This document shows, piece after piece, positions 34,116 to 45,054 of a DNA stretch of 64,000 nucleotides. The notes beneath the pieces are model-generated. The model saw only the letters and a program-made list of their open reading frames with translations, was not told the DNA's origin and searched no databases. The stretch's first letter is position 1. Each line of letters starts with the position of its first letter. The stretch is taken from the NCBI GenBank assembly GCA_963576735.1, contig OY755177.1:7378001-7442000 (forward strand), given 5' to 3'. The position numbers and the translations under genes were made by a program. This DNA is from Bedellia somnulentella (taxonomy: Eukaryota; Arthropoda; Insecta; Lepidoptera; Bedelliidae).

Positions 34116-35929
34116 TTTACCCAGGGCTAGTTAAAGTTATTAATTTATATTCATGGCGATAATTTTCGTTGGGATAGACATAGGCCAAAATCATTAATGG
34201 CGGTTTAATTATGATATATATTTAAATAGGACTTATTAAGGGCTTACATTAATATCCAAAATCTATTAAAAATGTATCAAATATTTTTTTCATTTTACTT
34301 GACTATGAAAATAGAGAAAAGAAAGTAATATAAATTTCGTGTTTTCGTTTAAAGTAATTTTAGTACTTTTTAAGTATAAATCTCTGTTTTTGCATTCAAG
34401 TTAGCTAAATATTGAGTTCTATCTACCAAAATATCCTCAAACAAACTTCCCGGCCTGATATCCATGGAACGGTATTAATAAAGCAAAGTAAAATCTTTGT
34501 GGATTTTCTACATTATAAGTTTTGACGTATTATAGATTATTTAATAGATTATAGCGATCATTTTCATTGTATATAAAATGCGTCTCATCACTTTGGAATC
34601 TCATCGTCATGTACTATTTTCACGGTTATGATTTTCCTTCAGTTCAGATGTGCGGCCTCAAAACCACATGTGTAAACAGTAGTGACGCAACACGTAGATC
34701 ATCCTTAAAACATTCTTTCAATATGCGTCATATTGTATAGAATGTATCCCTAAATCAATAAATATCATTCATAGCTCTATAAACCCTAATATTAAGTTCT
34801 CGCGTCATATGTCTGCCGCCCGTAACTTCGTGCCGTAAAATTGTAATGACCTACTGCAGCAAGAATTAGGTAACAGTCTAAATTTAAGACGCACATAGGT
34901 ACATTCAATACTTTGTTTTATTAATGCTCACCTCGAATGTAAGACCCGTTTGCTGGTTTCTAGTTGATATTTTTAGATATCGTTTTACTTCAAATTTGAC
35001 GTTGAAATGTAACAGTAGGTCAGGAAATAAGATTGATTGTTCTTGACATTGAAATTGGCATAATGTTTCTGATGGAGTAGCGTTTCTCAAATTACCTACT
35101 AGGCTATTTCGCATTTGTTTGATACATGTAAGTACAAATAAATACCAATGAGGGGTTTTCCTTTTTTTCTTTTTTTCTTCTTCCCTGTTCTCAGGATAGA
35201 TGGCGCCAGACTTGCTATGTTACTGGTAGGAACGGAACGTCACACCGTTTTTCACACTTGGATGTAATGATATCGTAAAACGGAACGTACATAAAAACGT
35301 TCTGATTTGAAAGTCTAAATAAATATCAGTTTAAGCCAAGATAGCTTAAAAGTAAATAAACAAAGACGGTATTTATATTTAACATTATTTTTGTTGTTTT
35401 TAATCGCCAAAAAGTTACTCTATGGTGATGTGACACATGTTTTTAAAGTTGACATTGGCGAAATGATTGTGGCAACACGATTGAGGCCACGAAGAAAAAA
35501 TTAAAGTAAGTAACGTAGTTACATCAACGCCATCTACAGAGCTCTAGGAAACTATGTTGTTTTTATATTTCTCAAAAAGAAAACCTCTCATTGAGAAGCG
35601 AGTGTAACTATCAGTTGCAGATTTTTCTGCAAAGAAAGTAAAAGTGGCAAGATGGCATTGCTGATGACTAATTGGCGACATTTTCTCATAAACTAACCAC
35701 TTAAGGTTTCCCTGTCCAATTACCAATTAAACTGAAAACTTTCACTTGGTATTTAATGCTGTTCAGAAATACCTCATTATATATTTTGAAAAAGATAAAA
35801 AATTGTAAAAAGCTATAAAAAGTGTAAATTTACTAAGTAGATATAAATTAAATCTATAGAACCAAATATTTTAAATAATTTAAACTATGCATATTTTAAA
35901 TTACTAAAATACTTTGATGTAGACGAAGC
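34116..35929. other. intergenic DNA, no gene recognised
   Basis: No recognised coding sequence or repeat. Frames 34905-35114 and 35544-35726 (minus) have no identifiable motif. Confidence 0.45.
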
Positions 35930-36018
35930 AAGAGAGGTTTGCCAGGATCGTACGAAGTGGCGATCGATAGTCTCTGCCTACCCCAATGGGAATTAACGGC
36001 GTGAGTATATGTGCTTTG
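35930..36018 (+). repeat. family B copy (SINE or LINE 3' end)
   Basis: AGAGAGGTTTGCCAGGATCG, then GCGATCGATAGTCTCTGCCT and ACCCCAATGGGAATTAACGG, then CGTGAGTATATG. The last 45 bp resemble the 3' ends of families A and C. It may be a SINE or the 3' end of a LINE. Confidence 0.65.
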
Positions 36019-36030
36019 ATATATTCTTTT

Positions 36031-37180
36031 TAACCGACTTCAAAAAAGGAGGTTCTCAGTTCGATTGTTTGTATGTATGTATGTATGTATGTATGTATAA
36101 TTGTCCGCGATTATCTCGAGTTTGGCTTAAGCTATTTGGATGCGGTTTTCAGAACAGTATTCGTTACATTTAGGAGAAGGTTTTAGTGCCTTAACCGACC
36201 AAAAAAGAAAGGAGGTTCTGTGTTTGACCTGTATGTATGTCTGTTGGTCCGCGATTATCTCACGTTTGGCTTAAGCTATTTGGATGCGGTTTTCAGAACA
36301 GTATTCGTTACATTTAGGAGAAGGTTTTAGTGCCTTAACCGACCAAAAAAAGAAAGGAGGTTCTGTGTTTGACCTGTATGTATGTCTGTTGGTCCGCGAT
36401 TATCTCACGTTTGGCTTAAGCTATTTGGATGCGGTTTTCAGAAAAGTATTCGTTACATTTTGGAGAAGGTTTTAGTGCCTTAACCGACCAAAAAAGAAAG
36501 GAGGTTCTGTGTTTGACCTGTATGTATGTCTGTTGGTCCGTGATTATCTCACGTTTGGCTTAAGCTATTTGGATGCGGTTTTCAGAAAAGTATTCGTTAC
36601 ATTTAGAAGATGGGTTAAGTGATTTAACCGACTCTAAAAGAAAGGAGGTTCTGTGTTTGACCTGCATGTATGTATTTTGGTCGGCGATTATCTCGCGTTT
36701 CGCTTAAGCTATTTGGATGCGATTTTCAGAAAACTACTTGTTACTTTCAGGACAAGGTTTTAGTGATCTAACCGTCTCAAAAAAGGAGTTTCTGAGTTTC
36801 ACCTATAATAAGGGTGTTTTTAATATCGTGCGGATATCATCACGCGTGCGGGATTGCCCCGCATGCGTAAGCCCCGCAAATGTCCTTTTCATAAAAGTAT
36901 TTATTATAATGCGTGGAATACGGACGCGGGACGCGGGGGCAGCAGCACCGCGACATATAGACTATCGGGTTTCACGCTGCGTGAAATTTTCTGCATGCGG
37001 GGCAATACCGCACGCGTGACGAAATCCGCACGATATTAAAAACACCCTAAGTATGTATGTAAGTTTGAAGGTTCTTAGTCATTATTAGACAAAGAGTTAT
37101 CAGTTTATGTTATTAAATACAGGAGAAGGTTAAAGTTCTTTAACCTACTCGAAAAAAAGGAGGTTTCTAGTTTGAAATAT
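36031..37180 (+). repeat. 144-bp tandem repeat array, about 7 units
   Basis: Units begin AACCGAC at about 36035, 36193, 36337, 36482, 36626 and 36770, a period of 144-145 bp, and a decayed unit starts near 37141. Each holds AGGAGGTTCTGTGTTTGACC, a TATGTATG patch, GGTCCGCGATTATCTCACGT and TTTTAGTGCCTT. The middle units are nearly identical and the edge units more diverged, as in unequal crossing-over. Unit six is split by the MITE at 36812-37047. Confidence 0.9.
36812..37047. mobile_element. PIF/Harbinger-like MITE inside the tandem array
   Basis: A 236-bp element with inverted ends GGGTGTTTTTAATATCGTGC and the complement, continuing through GCATGCGGGGCAAT-type sequence. It is flanked by TAA (36809-36811 and 37048-37050). 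GC-rich interior, no transposase. Frames 36717-37019 and 36854-37039 are shadows. Confidence 0.85.
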
Positions 37181-37571
37181 AAGTATGTATGTAAAGTTAT
37201 CAATACTAGACAGATATTTATCAATATATGTAAATAAAGTTTTTTTATTAGTAATAAACAGAGTTACTAAATTATTAAACAAAAAAGTATATAAAAACAT
37301 GAATAAATTACTCTTAATTATATTGAAGAAAAAAATATATATTGCAACATCATGTTTTTCATCCTGGTCATTTCAATCAAGGCTCTTTAGTCATGGGGAT
37401 GGTTAAGTAATTTCTTTGAATCTATATCACTTAAAGCCATCTCATCAAGGGATTTTACACGACTCAACGCTACATATATATAAGAGTGTTTCTTCGCATT
37501 TGTGATAGGTGAACTTCTCTTTGCTCATCTGTTTCGGCAGCAAGAGCAGCACGCTGACGATCTCTCTCATT

Positions 37572-37709
37572 CTCAAGGGCAAGCACGAGTTATCGACACG
37601 ATGACGGTTAGAATGAGATGGCAGTATACGATACTAAGTAAGTGCGTAAAAGATGGCTACTTTATCCCACGCGATAACTAGTTTAAATACGGCTCGTGCT
37701 TGCCCTCCT
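37572..37709. mobile_element. small MITE, AGGGCAAGCACGAG ends, copy 1
   Basis: The ends AAGGGCAAGCACGAG and GGCTCGTGCTTGCCCTCCTG are inverted. The inside, with GGTTAGAATGAGATGGCAGT, matches copy 2 at 39485-39632 along its length. Confidence 0.75.
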
Positions 37710-37975
37710 GAAGTCTTTGTTTTTTTTCGATGGGTGTTTCGTTCTCCCTTACGCGACTTTTCCTTAAAGCATTCTTTGATTTTCTATCTAGGCCCGCAGG
37801 TAAACAAAATAGTAACAAGTAAGCTAAAGTCATAATAACAAATATTATAACTACCTGTTAAAAAAACTATAAAATAAACGGACAGTAAAACTTATCTCTA
37901 AAAAACTATCACTAATTCACTAAAAAAACTCAGAGTGATTTAAGAACTTATCACTAAAAAGTATAAAATAAAAAA

Positions 37976-38965
37976 CAAAAACAAAAACTTCAAATTAAAA
38001 ACTAAACAGAAAAATTAAATATTATTATTTTTTATTTAAAAAAGAACCGCCTTCAAAAATTCAACTGAAAAGTATAAAATAATTTTTATTTATTTTATTA
38101 TGTACAACTTTATTTAACTTCTTCTTTTTGAAGTCGGTGCCAAACAGACAAATCCAAAATGAAAATTGCTACATAGAGAAAACCATGCGAATAATAAATC
38201 AATCGATAGCGCCTCAACAACAGTAGGCAACACAATCGCGCTCAAAAATCAAGAAATTTCATCCGCTCGCAACGACGTCGCTTTATAAAGGATGGAATTG
38301 GGGGACAGTGAGCGGTGCTTAGCCTGGTGTGCATGCGTCGCACTCCGCAGAGAAATTATCATAATATACATGTCACCGTAAAACTGTAAATACTAGTAAA
38401 TTATAATTTTAGATAGATAGCGAGATAGTAAACTAACGTTAGGTTAGGTTATGTAAGATTATCAGATTTCAAACTAACGGAATTAACAATTCGACAGAGA
38501 CATGCATGCACCGAGTTGGCACAACCAATACTTCTAACACTTTGTAAAAAGACGGTCGAGAATCTAAATCACTACATAGTATAAAACAAAGTCGCTTTCT
38601 CTCTCCCTGTCTGGGATATAGGGACACCCTTATGTATACTTTAATCTGTAAAACTACGAAATGAATTTTGATGCGAATTTTTTTATTAATTCATTAAAAA
38701 GGAAGGTTTATAAGGATGACATACGCTGATGGGGTGGAGAACTCACTCAACTTGGGCGGGCCACTAATATTCGTTCTTCTTTGTCATGAAAATTGGTTTG
38801 GCACCGACTTCAAAAAGAAGAAGTTAAATAAAGTTGTACATAATAAAATAAATAAAAATTATTTTATACTTTTCAGTTGAATTTTTGAAGGCGGTTCTTT
38901 TTTAAATAAAAAATAATAAAATTTAATTTTTCTGTTTAGTTTTTAATTTGAAGTTTTTGTTTTTT
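37976..38965. mobile_element. foldback element with 170-bp inverted arms
   Basis: The arms 37976-38145 and 38796-38965 are near-identical inverted copies. They contain AACCGCCTTCAAAAATTCAA and, at the inner ends, CTTTTTGAAGTCGGTGCCAA. The 650-bp interior is non-coding and includes a (TTAGG)2-like patch and common lepidopteran repeat sequence (38590-38700). I saw no clear target duplication. Confidence 0.7.
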
Positions 38966-39484
38966 GAAAAAATCTGTTTCTGACTGCAACAAGTAATAGA
39001 AAACTGGATAACTTTTCAAATTGTTTTCCACCCATACATCGTTTAAGCTTCCTGATACTTATCAGCAGCTGACTATCAACCCTCGCCCTAAACTGTCAGA
39101 GTCAGGAAATAGAAAACACCTTTTCCTCAAAACAAATAACCTACGAAATTGTTTTTTCTTTTAATATACCGTTGTGAATTCACATTGATGTGTCTTTTGG
39201 AATCCTTACAATAATGCGCTTACTCGTATAAAATGTTTGCCTTTTGAATAAGTAGTAAGTTAATTAAATTTATAAAATAAAAAGCCAAAGCAAAACATTG
39301 CCAATACCTAAGTCAAATTCAATAGTTTGACTGAAATAAAGATATAGAAATATATAAATCATTCGTGATAGATAATAATCACATAGCAATTCAATTACTT
39401 AGAAAATTTTAGACTTCTCTTAAGACAGCCGTAGATACTCGTACATGCTAGGTATTGCTACGCAAAGATTACTCTTTAAGTCGT

Positions 39485-39632
39485 CAGCAAGGGCAAGTAC
39501 GAGCGCTATTTTATCGACACGATAACGGTTAGAATGAGATGGCAGTATACGACACTAAGTAAGTGCGTAAGAGATGGCTGCTTTATCCGACGCGATAACT
39601 ATTTTAAACACGGCTCGTGCTTGCCCTGCTGA
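39485..39632. mobile_element. small MITE, AGGGCAAGCACGAG ends, copy 2
   Basis: Same family as 37572-37709, with TCAGCAAGGGCAAGTACGAG at the left and the complement-like CTCGTGCTTGCCCTGCTGA at the right. Confidence 0.75.
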
Positions 39633-39719
39633 TAATGTTAGGTGTTAGGATAGTAAAACTCTTTATGTAGCCTTTAACTCCACTAATTTAAGCTGTGCTG
39701 TAACGTCTTAGAGTAACAG

Positions 39720-39935
39720 TCACACTTTTCATCCGGCTAGTGTCGTAAGAGGTGACCTGGAGGTTTTGGGGTTTTTAATTGATTGTTTGGTGATGTGGCT
39801 AGAGTTAAACACTCATCACCAACCATCCCTTGTTTCACAATCTTTTCCCCACTCGACTTCCAAAAGTGACTAAGGTATATCCTATCCAGAGGCTTTGGCT
39901 ATCTTTTTGGGATTTATAGCCGTGATTATGAGAGA
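39720..39935 (+). repeat. SINE-like family A copy, old
   Basis: Colinear with A from GTAAGAGGTGACC to GGGATTTATAGCCGTGATTA, with many differences and no microsatellite tail. Confidence 0.65.
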
Positions 39936-40079
39936 AGTGTGTACGAATGTTAATCTACTCAAGGAAACTAATAGGTTTGTTTGTTTCAAAACACACAGCT
40001 AAAACCCTGGTTTTAAATATAATTTATTTTACATGAAAACAATTCACATCTACTTTACATTGCAAAAGCCTCGTGTCAT

Positions 40080-40374
40080 CCGACAAAGTGAGCATATCCA
40101 CTTCGCAAAGGTTCCCTCTTTATATTAATATTATGATAGGCCCACATACATTTGGCTTCCATTAAACCGTATTCGAAACTAAAACGTAAAGTTGGTACTA
40201 TATGAAGTGAAGTAATAGCCGCTATCGTCCTTCAAGTGCCCAACCGCCCTAAAGTGGTCCTATCTTGCATCTCGACTGACACCTTTCCGATAAGAGCTGG
40301 AGTTTGCGGATGGCTTCACAATTTTCCCTTTTGAGTTGTGCCTTCATAATACATTATGTGTCACCAACCTACAG
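40080..40374 (+). repeat. unnamed 295-bp dispersed repeat, copy 1
   Basis: The whole block reappears in inverted orientation at 57140-57437. Shared landmarks are AAAGTGAGCATATCCACTTC (here AAAGTGGATATGCTCACTTT), AAGTGCCCAACCGCCCTAAA and TTATGTGTCACCAACCT. No protein or tRNA-like boxes were recognised. Confidence 0.8.
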
Positions 40375-40611
40375 TATCGGTATTGAAATACGCTTGGTTT
40401 GAAATGAAAAAAAAATATATACATATTTTTTTGTATAGGATGCACAAGAAATTACTAAAAGAGTATCAACTCGCAGTTTTGATGATAAGTCAGTTTCAGG
40501 ATATGTTAGTTTCGTACAATTTTCAGTCGCCTTCCTGCTGCCTAAAGGCTGTTGATGTAAAATCCTTTCAAATATTAGTTTTCACAGTGAGCTCATGTAC
40601 GATTCCCATTA

Positions 40612-40863
40612 GGGCCGGCGCTGACTGCCGGCATGGCATGGCAAAGGATTTCGGTACAGATATAGCATTTTTAATCTTATAACCATGCGTATAGAATTCA
40701 TTTTGACACAACGATGCAGAGGGAGGCCGCGGTAGGACAGAACGTCGGCATCGTTGTGTTAAAATAAAGTAAAATGAATTCTATACTCATGGTAATAAGA
40801 TTAAAAATGCTATATCTGTACCGAAATCCTTTGCCATGCCATGCCGGCAGTCAGCGCCGGCCC
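40612..40863. mobile_element. 252-bp palindromic MITE, TTA duplication
   Basis: Inverted arms of about 110 bp begin GGGCCGGCGCTGACTGCCGG and end with the complement. TTA flanks both sides (40609-40611, 40864-40866), fitting a PIF/Harbinger-type 3-bp target. The frame 40356-40682 crosses it and is not a gene. Confidence 0.85.
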
Positions 40864-40866
40864 TTA

Positions 40867-41194
40867 ATGACATCTACCGTGGTAGTTGCTGCCGAAAGGG
40901 CACGACGACTTTACGGAATCATATAACTTTTAATCAGGAGATTCAGCCTGCAAAAGTCTTACCATATTGAATAACTTAATAATTTGTGCGTATGATTTTA
41001 TCAATTGTTCCTAAAATAAAAGACCTGTCACCTAAATTGTACCACCAAATATTTTTTAAACGCTTACCTAAATATCAATTAAAAATAACTTGAAAATATT
41101 ATCAATAATCAAATATTGATATAGGGTTTCAGAATAACTAAAGTGCCCCTAAAATTTTATCAAAAAGACTTGAAGATGAATTCCCAATTTTAAA
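40867..41194. other. intergenic DNA, nothing recognised
   Basis: AT-rich, with no coding frame. Confidence 0.5.
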
Positions 41195-41308
41195 TATGAA
41201 CTTATATAGTATTTTCTAAGATTTTCACGATTGCACATTATAATTGAAACAACTTTTGATTTTCGGATATTTTAATCGCGTATTATAACATTATTTTTAA
41301 AGCCCGAC

Positions 41309-43219
41309 TAGTGGAGCGTCTGGAGCGTTAAAAACATTAAAACCTCGGATGTCTCAGGGACTAAATGAAATTTAATTATCTTCGCAAAAATGTGTTATGA
41401 ATAACATAAATAATAATCTCTACCTATTTAAAAGTTGTGCATTTGATTTTTAAATAACAATAATTTATGATTGCAATAACTTATGTGCTATAATGAAGGT
41501 AACGTTGTAGAATTAATTTTTTTGTAACAGAAGTGGAAGCTACTGAAAAAATAAATAAATTATGGATAATGAAATGTAAAAAAAATATATTACGTGAACT
41601 ATTTGTTTATTTAAATAATTTACATATAAAAAACATTCTGTTATTATAGCATAAAAGTAAAATCGAATTAATTAATAAAAACAAGAAAATTATGACTATT
41701 TAAAAGAAAAAAAATATTTCACAAAAAAAAATATCTTTTGAAAAATCTACATGTTTTTAAATATCATCTTCAATTTCACTGATGTTAATCATAGGCGCTA
41801 CATTTAGACAGCTGGTGTCGTTGCACTGTAGGCATGCTATACTGCAGTACAATCCACTTTTTTGGCATCCGCATGCAGCTCCACATCCTTTTTTGCAATT
41901 GCAAAATAACATTTTTAATAAATTTTCCGGAGCAGGTAATTGATTCATAAATATTGGATAATAGGTATTATTGGAATAGTTCCATCCCCAATTTTCGATG
42001 ATTAAATCATTTCCTAACCACATCTGGATTTGTAGGTAAACCCGTTTAAAGTGTTCGAATGCTGCATCAGATGTGGGAGGCACTGAAGATAAAAGAACAC
42101 TTGTGTCTTTGGCAGTTGCTTTGATGAAAGAATTGAACCTGAATGTATTCAAATCTGTCATTTTTGCCGAAGCACCATACAGTCCCAAAATACATGTAAT
42201 ACCAGCTTGATATATATTATTTGCATCTTCATGTTTAAATACTGCTGCTGAGTCATGTAGATCATTCCGCTTCTCAAAATTTTGATAAACTAATTTTTTC
42301 CTTTATTGTACAACGCAGAAGTATCACAACCCGTGAAAGCATGTAAAAATAGAACATGTTCTTTACATGCTGGTAGAGATTTCTCTAAACTTTTCGATGA
42401 AAATATTTGTTGGTTAACTTTGCCTCGGGATGGTTTTAAAAAATATATTTCACGATCAGTAGGCGCCAATGCCGTTAACACAACCAAGACGTCAATGTCT
42501 TCAGAAATTACAACATTATTTTGAGATTCTAAACTAATTGCTGTATCAACAATTAATTTATCTGCATCGCTTTCCGCTTGGCATGTAAACATATTGTTAT
42601 CAGCTAATTTTATTCTTAACATTTCGATTAGGCGAGTTTTTTTTTTTTATTTGTTAGAAATTTATCTTGAGCGATTTTTAACGGCATATTTTCATCAAAT
42701 TCAATATCTGTACATATATTTTTTAGTGCGCGACGATTCCTTTCAGCAGATTTAATACCGTCCTTCTTATATCCATCAAATACCACGTATGCGTTATTAT
42801 AATTATTCTTCAAATATCTTACGTAATGTTCGCATATCATTTTGAAAGTTTCATTTAATTGCCATTTGCAACGATATAACAACATGGCTCCATCAATAAC
42901 ATAATGAACATTTTCTAAGCTTTTCAAATTAATCTCCCTTCGACCCTTCAAATAAAATGAAATGTTGGGAAGATGTTTGTCTTTATCTATTAAAGTAAAA
43001 TTTAACGTAGAACTAAAAAAAAATATTTCCAATTAAATATTATGCTCCAATATATTCTTTTTTTATATTTTTTTGTTTAAACAATGAAAAAAATAATTGC
43101 ACAATATAATATTGGTAGAAGTTACGATTTAGAGCATACAAAACAAGATCCAGTTGGTTACATGGAAATTCATTCAATCCCTATGAGATCCGAGGTCAAA
43201 ACCCCCGGGCGCTCCACTA
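41309..43219 (-). mobile_element. TIR transposon with FEN1-like/CXC gene, 3-bp GAC duplication
   Basis: This 1911-bp element inserted into the left terminal repeat of the Penelope-like element. GAC is duplicated at 41306-41308 and 43220-43222. The ends are perfectly inverted for 10 bp (TAGTGGAGCG / CGCTCCACTA) and imperfectly for about 65 bp, with ACCTCGGAT shared further in. The single gene inside (minus strand) encodes a FEN1/XPG-like nuclease with a CXC domain. No DDE transposase is visible, so the element is either non-autonomous or uses an unusual enzyme. I cannot assign it to a named superfamily. Confidence 0.8.
41757..43032 (-). pseudogene. FEN1/XPG-like nuclease with C-terminal CXC cysteine domain
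   Basis: Three minus-strand frames (43032-42628, 42622-42290, 42188-41757 plus the stretch just before it) join into one protein of about 425 residues. Part one has VIDGAMLLYRCKW and YVVFDGYKKDG, like the N-region acids of flap/XPG nucleases. Part two has ESDADKLIV, VISEDIDVLVV and HAFTGCDTSALYNKGK, like the internal acids. Part three has a helical region, then a tesmin/TSO1-like cluster CNCKKGCGAACGCQKSGLYC followed by more Cys to CLN. The two frame breaks coincide with runs of T at 42637-42648 (12 T) and 42294-42299 (6 T), so they may be sequencing errors or real decay. The N-terminus upstream of 43032 looks shortened. Similar nuclease-plus-CXC proteins are, from memory, multi-copy in arthropod genomes. 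The enzymatic role is inferred. Confidence 0.7.
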
Positions 43220-43352
43220 GACGTTTCGAAAACTTTTCAGTTATCATGGTCACGGGAAGACTGAGGTGTTATTTGTCATTATACAGTACTATAAAATTAT
43301 TAATACTAACTACCTTCACAAAATTTTAAGTTACATTTGCGTTTAATATGTG

Positions 43353-43640
43353 CTATGTACAAAAAGAGCTAATGTTATCTGGAGTCTTGCTAGTGTTCTT
43401 TCCTCGCTTGGTTGTGCTAATGATCGGGTTCCAAGCAGGTGGTAATTGCCAACCATCATCTCTATTGAAGTTTGGATGTTTCTTTATTTCAATAGACTCG
43501 CGTATCATTCTAGGTATCAATCGATTCTCTTTTGCTAGAATTGTAGGTTTGTCAAAACGCATGTGGTGGTTTGGCTTATCGAAGGTGTGTTCACACAAAG
43601 CAGATCTTCCAGGACGCCTATTCTTCATATTTTGTCAAAT
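43353..43640 (-). pseudogene. Penelope-like element GIY-YIG endonuclease, C-terminal fragment
   Basis: The frame 43628-43353 has CEHTFDKPNHHMRFDKPTIL, then PRMIRESIEIKKHPNFNRDD and GWQLPPAWNPII. The R-x-x-x-E-(A/S)-I-E-I-x-K-x-x-x-N-x-N-R-(E/D)-D-G-W series is characteristic of the C-terminal end of Penelope-like polyproteins, after the GIY-YIG core. The polymerase and the GIY-YIG core itself are absent. It lies between the inverted terminal repeats of the element. Confidence 0.75.
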
Positions 43641-43799
43641 GACAAATAATGACAAATAACACCTCAGTCTTCCCGTGACCATGATAACTGAAAAGTTTTC
43701 GAAACGTCGGGCTTTAAAAATAATGTTATAATACGCGATTAAAATATCCGAAAATCAAAAGTTGTTTCAATTATTATGAACTTATATGTTGCCTGCCCT

Positions 43800-45050
43800 G
43801 CTCCAACTAAGGAACCAAAGTGCGATAAAAATACTTAACACGTATTTCGAAAGCTTAGATAGCGTCGTCTTAAATCGAAAAACAAGCACTAAGTGAAATT
43901 CTGCGAACGCTGGCACAAAGTACCTATGCGACAAAATATATTTTCCGCAACTCCATAAATTAAAGCCGTTTAAAAGGATGTGTGTAAAACGCCAAAAAAG
44001 GCAGTTGGCATATTTCCAACCAGCGCGACGGCCTGACTCCAAAACAGGCTGTTGCGTTATCAATAAATAAAATACAGGGACTACGCATTCGCCAATTTAT
44101 TATTTGTTTGTGGGTCAAATTATATGTATATAATAATTTATTCGATCGAAAATTATTTTCGAATTTCACTGACTTAGCAAATTATTTATAGTTGTCAGAA
44201 AGACAAAAAAAGAAAGAAAGTAATTTTTAGATCTATTCCATATACAGAAAGAACATATCGAACACAAGAAAAAATACATGATCCAACAAAGTAAAAAAAA
44301 AAACTAATGAAATTAAAAGAACTCAATACTAATTTGAAGTCTGAGCTTAAAGAGATATATCAGCTGACTCTATGTCATTAGAATCTACATATTCAAACTT
44401 TGGTTGGGTACAATCCTGGAAATAAACTGAAGGTCTGAAAGAACATTGTGACTGCTTAACATAACTACCCGCTCTGCTTACCCTCGACAAGAATATATAT
44501 GGTCATGTTTTTTATACAGTTAAAATATGTTATATTATTTTTTTCAAACAATTCTAACTTCATTTTTTGGTTTTAAAAGCTATTGAATTCCAACGAGCTG
44601 CGCATTAATTAAACATGAAAAAGATGATCTAGCAATATCAAAGGTATATTTGTTAAACAAAGAGCTCTTTCAAGAGTCTCTCGGAATAGGTTACCAAGAA
44701 CTTAATATGCAGCACAAAAGGCTATTAATATCTCTGTAACATTCGCAATGGAGCGCTTCTCTGTGCATTAAACTGATAAGCTTTCTCTAAGTACGCTAAA
44801 ATTGGACATATTTTATTACAATACGTGGGTGGTGGAATATCATTGCTGAGTTTAGTTTTGGCAATCAAGATAGAAATGAAGTAAATATAGTAAATGTAAA
44901 GATGGGTATACTTCAAAGATAGTCAAAGAATAAGATTTAAGATTCGTTATCTGTTAAGTATCTTGAAATCCAAAAAGCCCCAGTTCGTACTACAAGTGGT
45001 CAAAGTTTTAAAATAATATATACACTACAGGTCTAAAGGGATAGTAAATC
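43800..45050. other. intergenic DNA, no gene recognised
   Basis: No credible frame. The minus frames 43782-44063, 43960-44169 and 44725-44916 have no motif that I recognise. Confidence 0.45.
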
Positions 45051-45054
45051 TACA

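Larger units (their letters stand above)
41195..43787 (-). mobile_element. Penelope-like element carrying a nested transposon
   Basis: A 13-bp direct repeat TATGAACTTATAT (41195-41207 and 43775-43787) brackets the unit. Its ends are inverted copies of one 129-bp sequence: the right copy is 43646-43774 and the left copy is 41240-41308 plus 43220-43282, split by the transposon at 41309-43219. Penelope-like elements are known for terminal repeats in direct or inverted orientation and for variable target duplications. The 363-bp interior (43283-43645) encodes a GIY-YIG-type C-terminus on the minus strand. Without the insertion the element is only about 670 bp, so it is strongly truncated. Confidence 0.75.

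Noticed and set aside
38430..38455. telomere-like TTAGG repeats
   Set aside because: Only about two units, well below what a telomeric tract or a TRAS/SART target would show.
43084..43329. plus-strand frame with VTGRLRCYLSLYST
   Set aside because: It runs across the transposon end and the Penelope terminal repeat. The peptide is a product of the junction.
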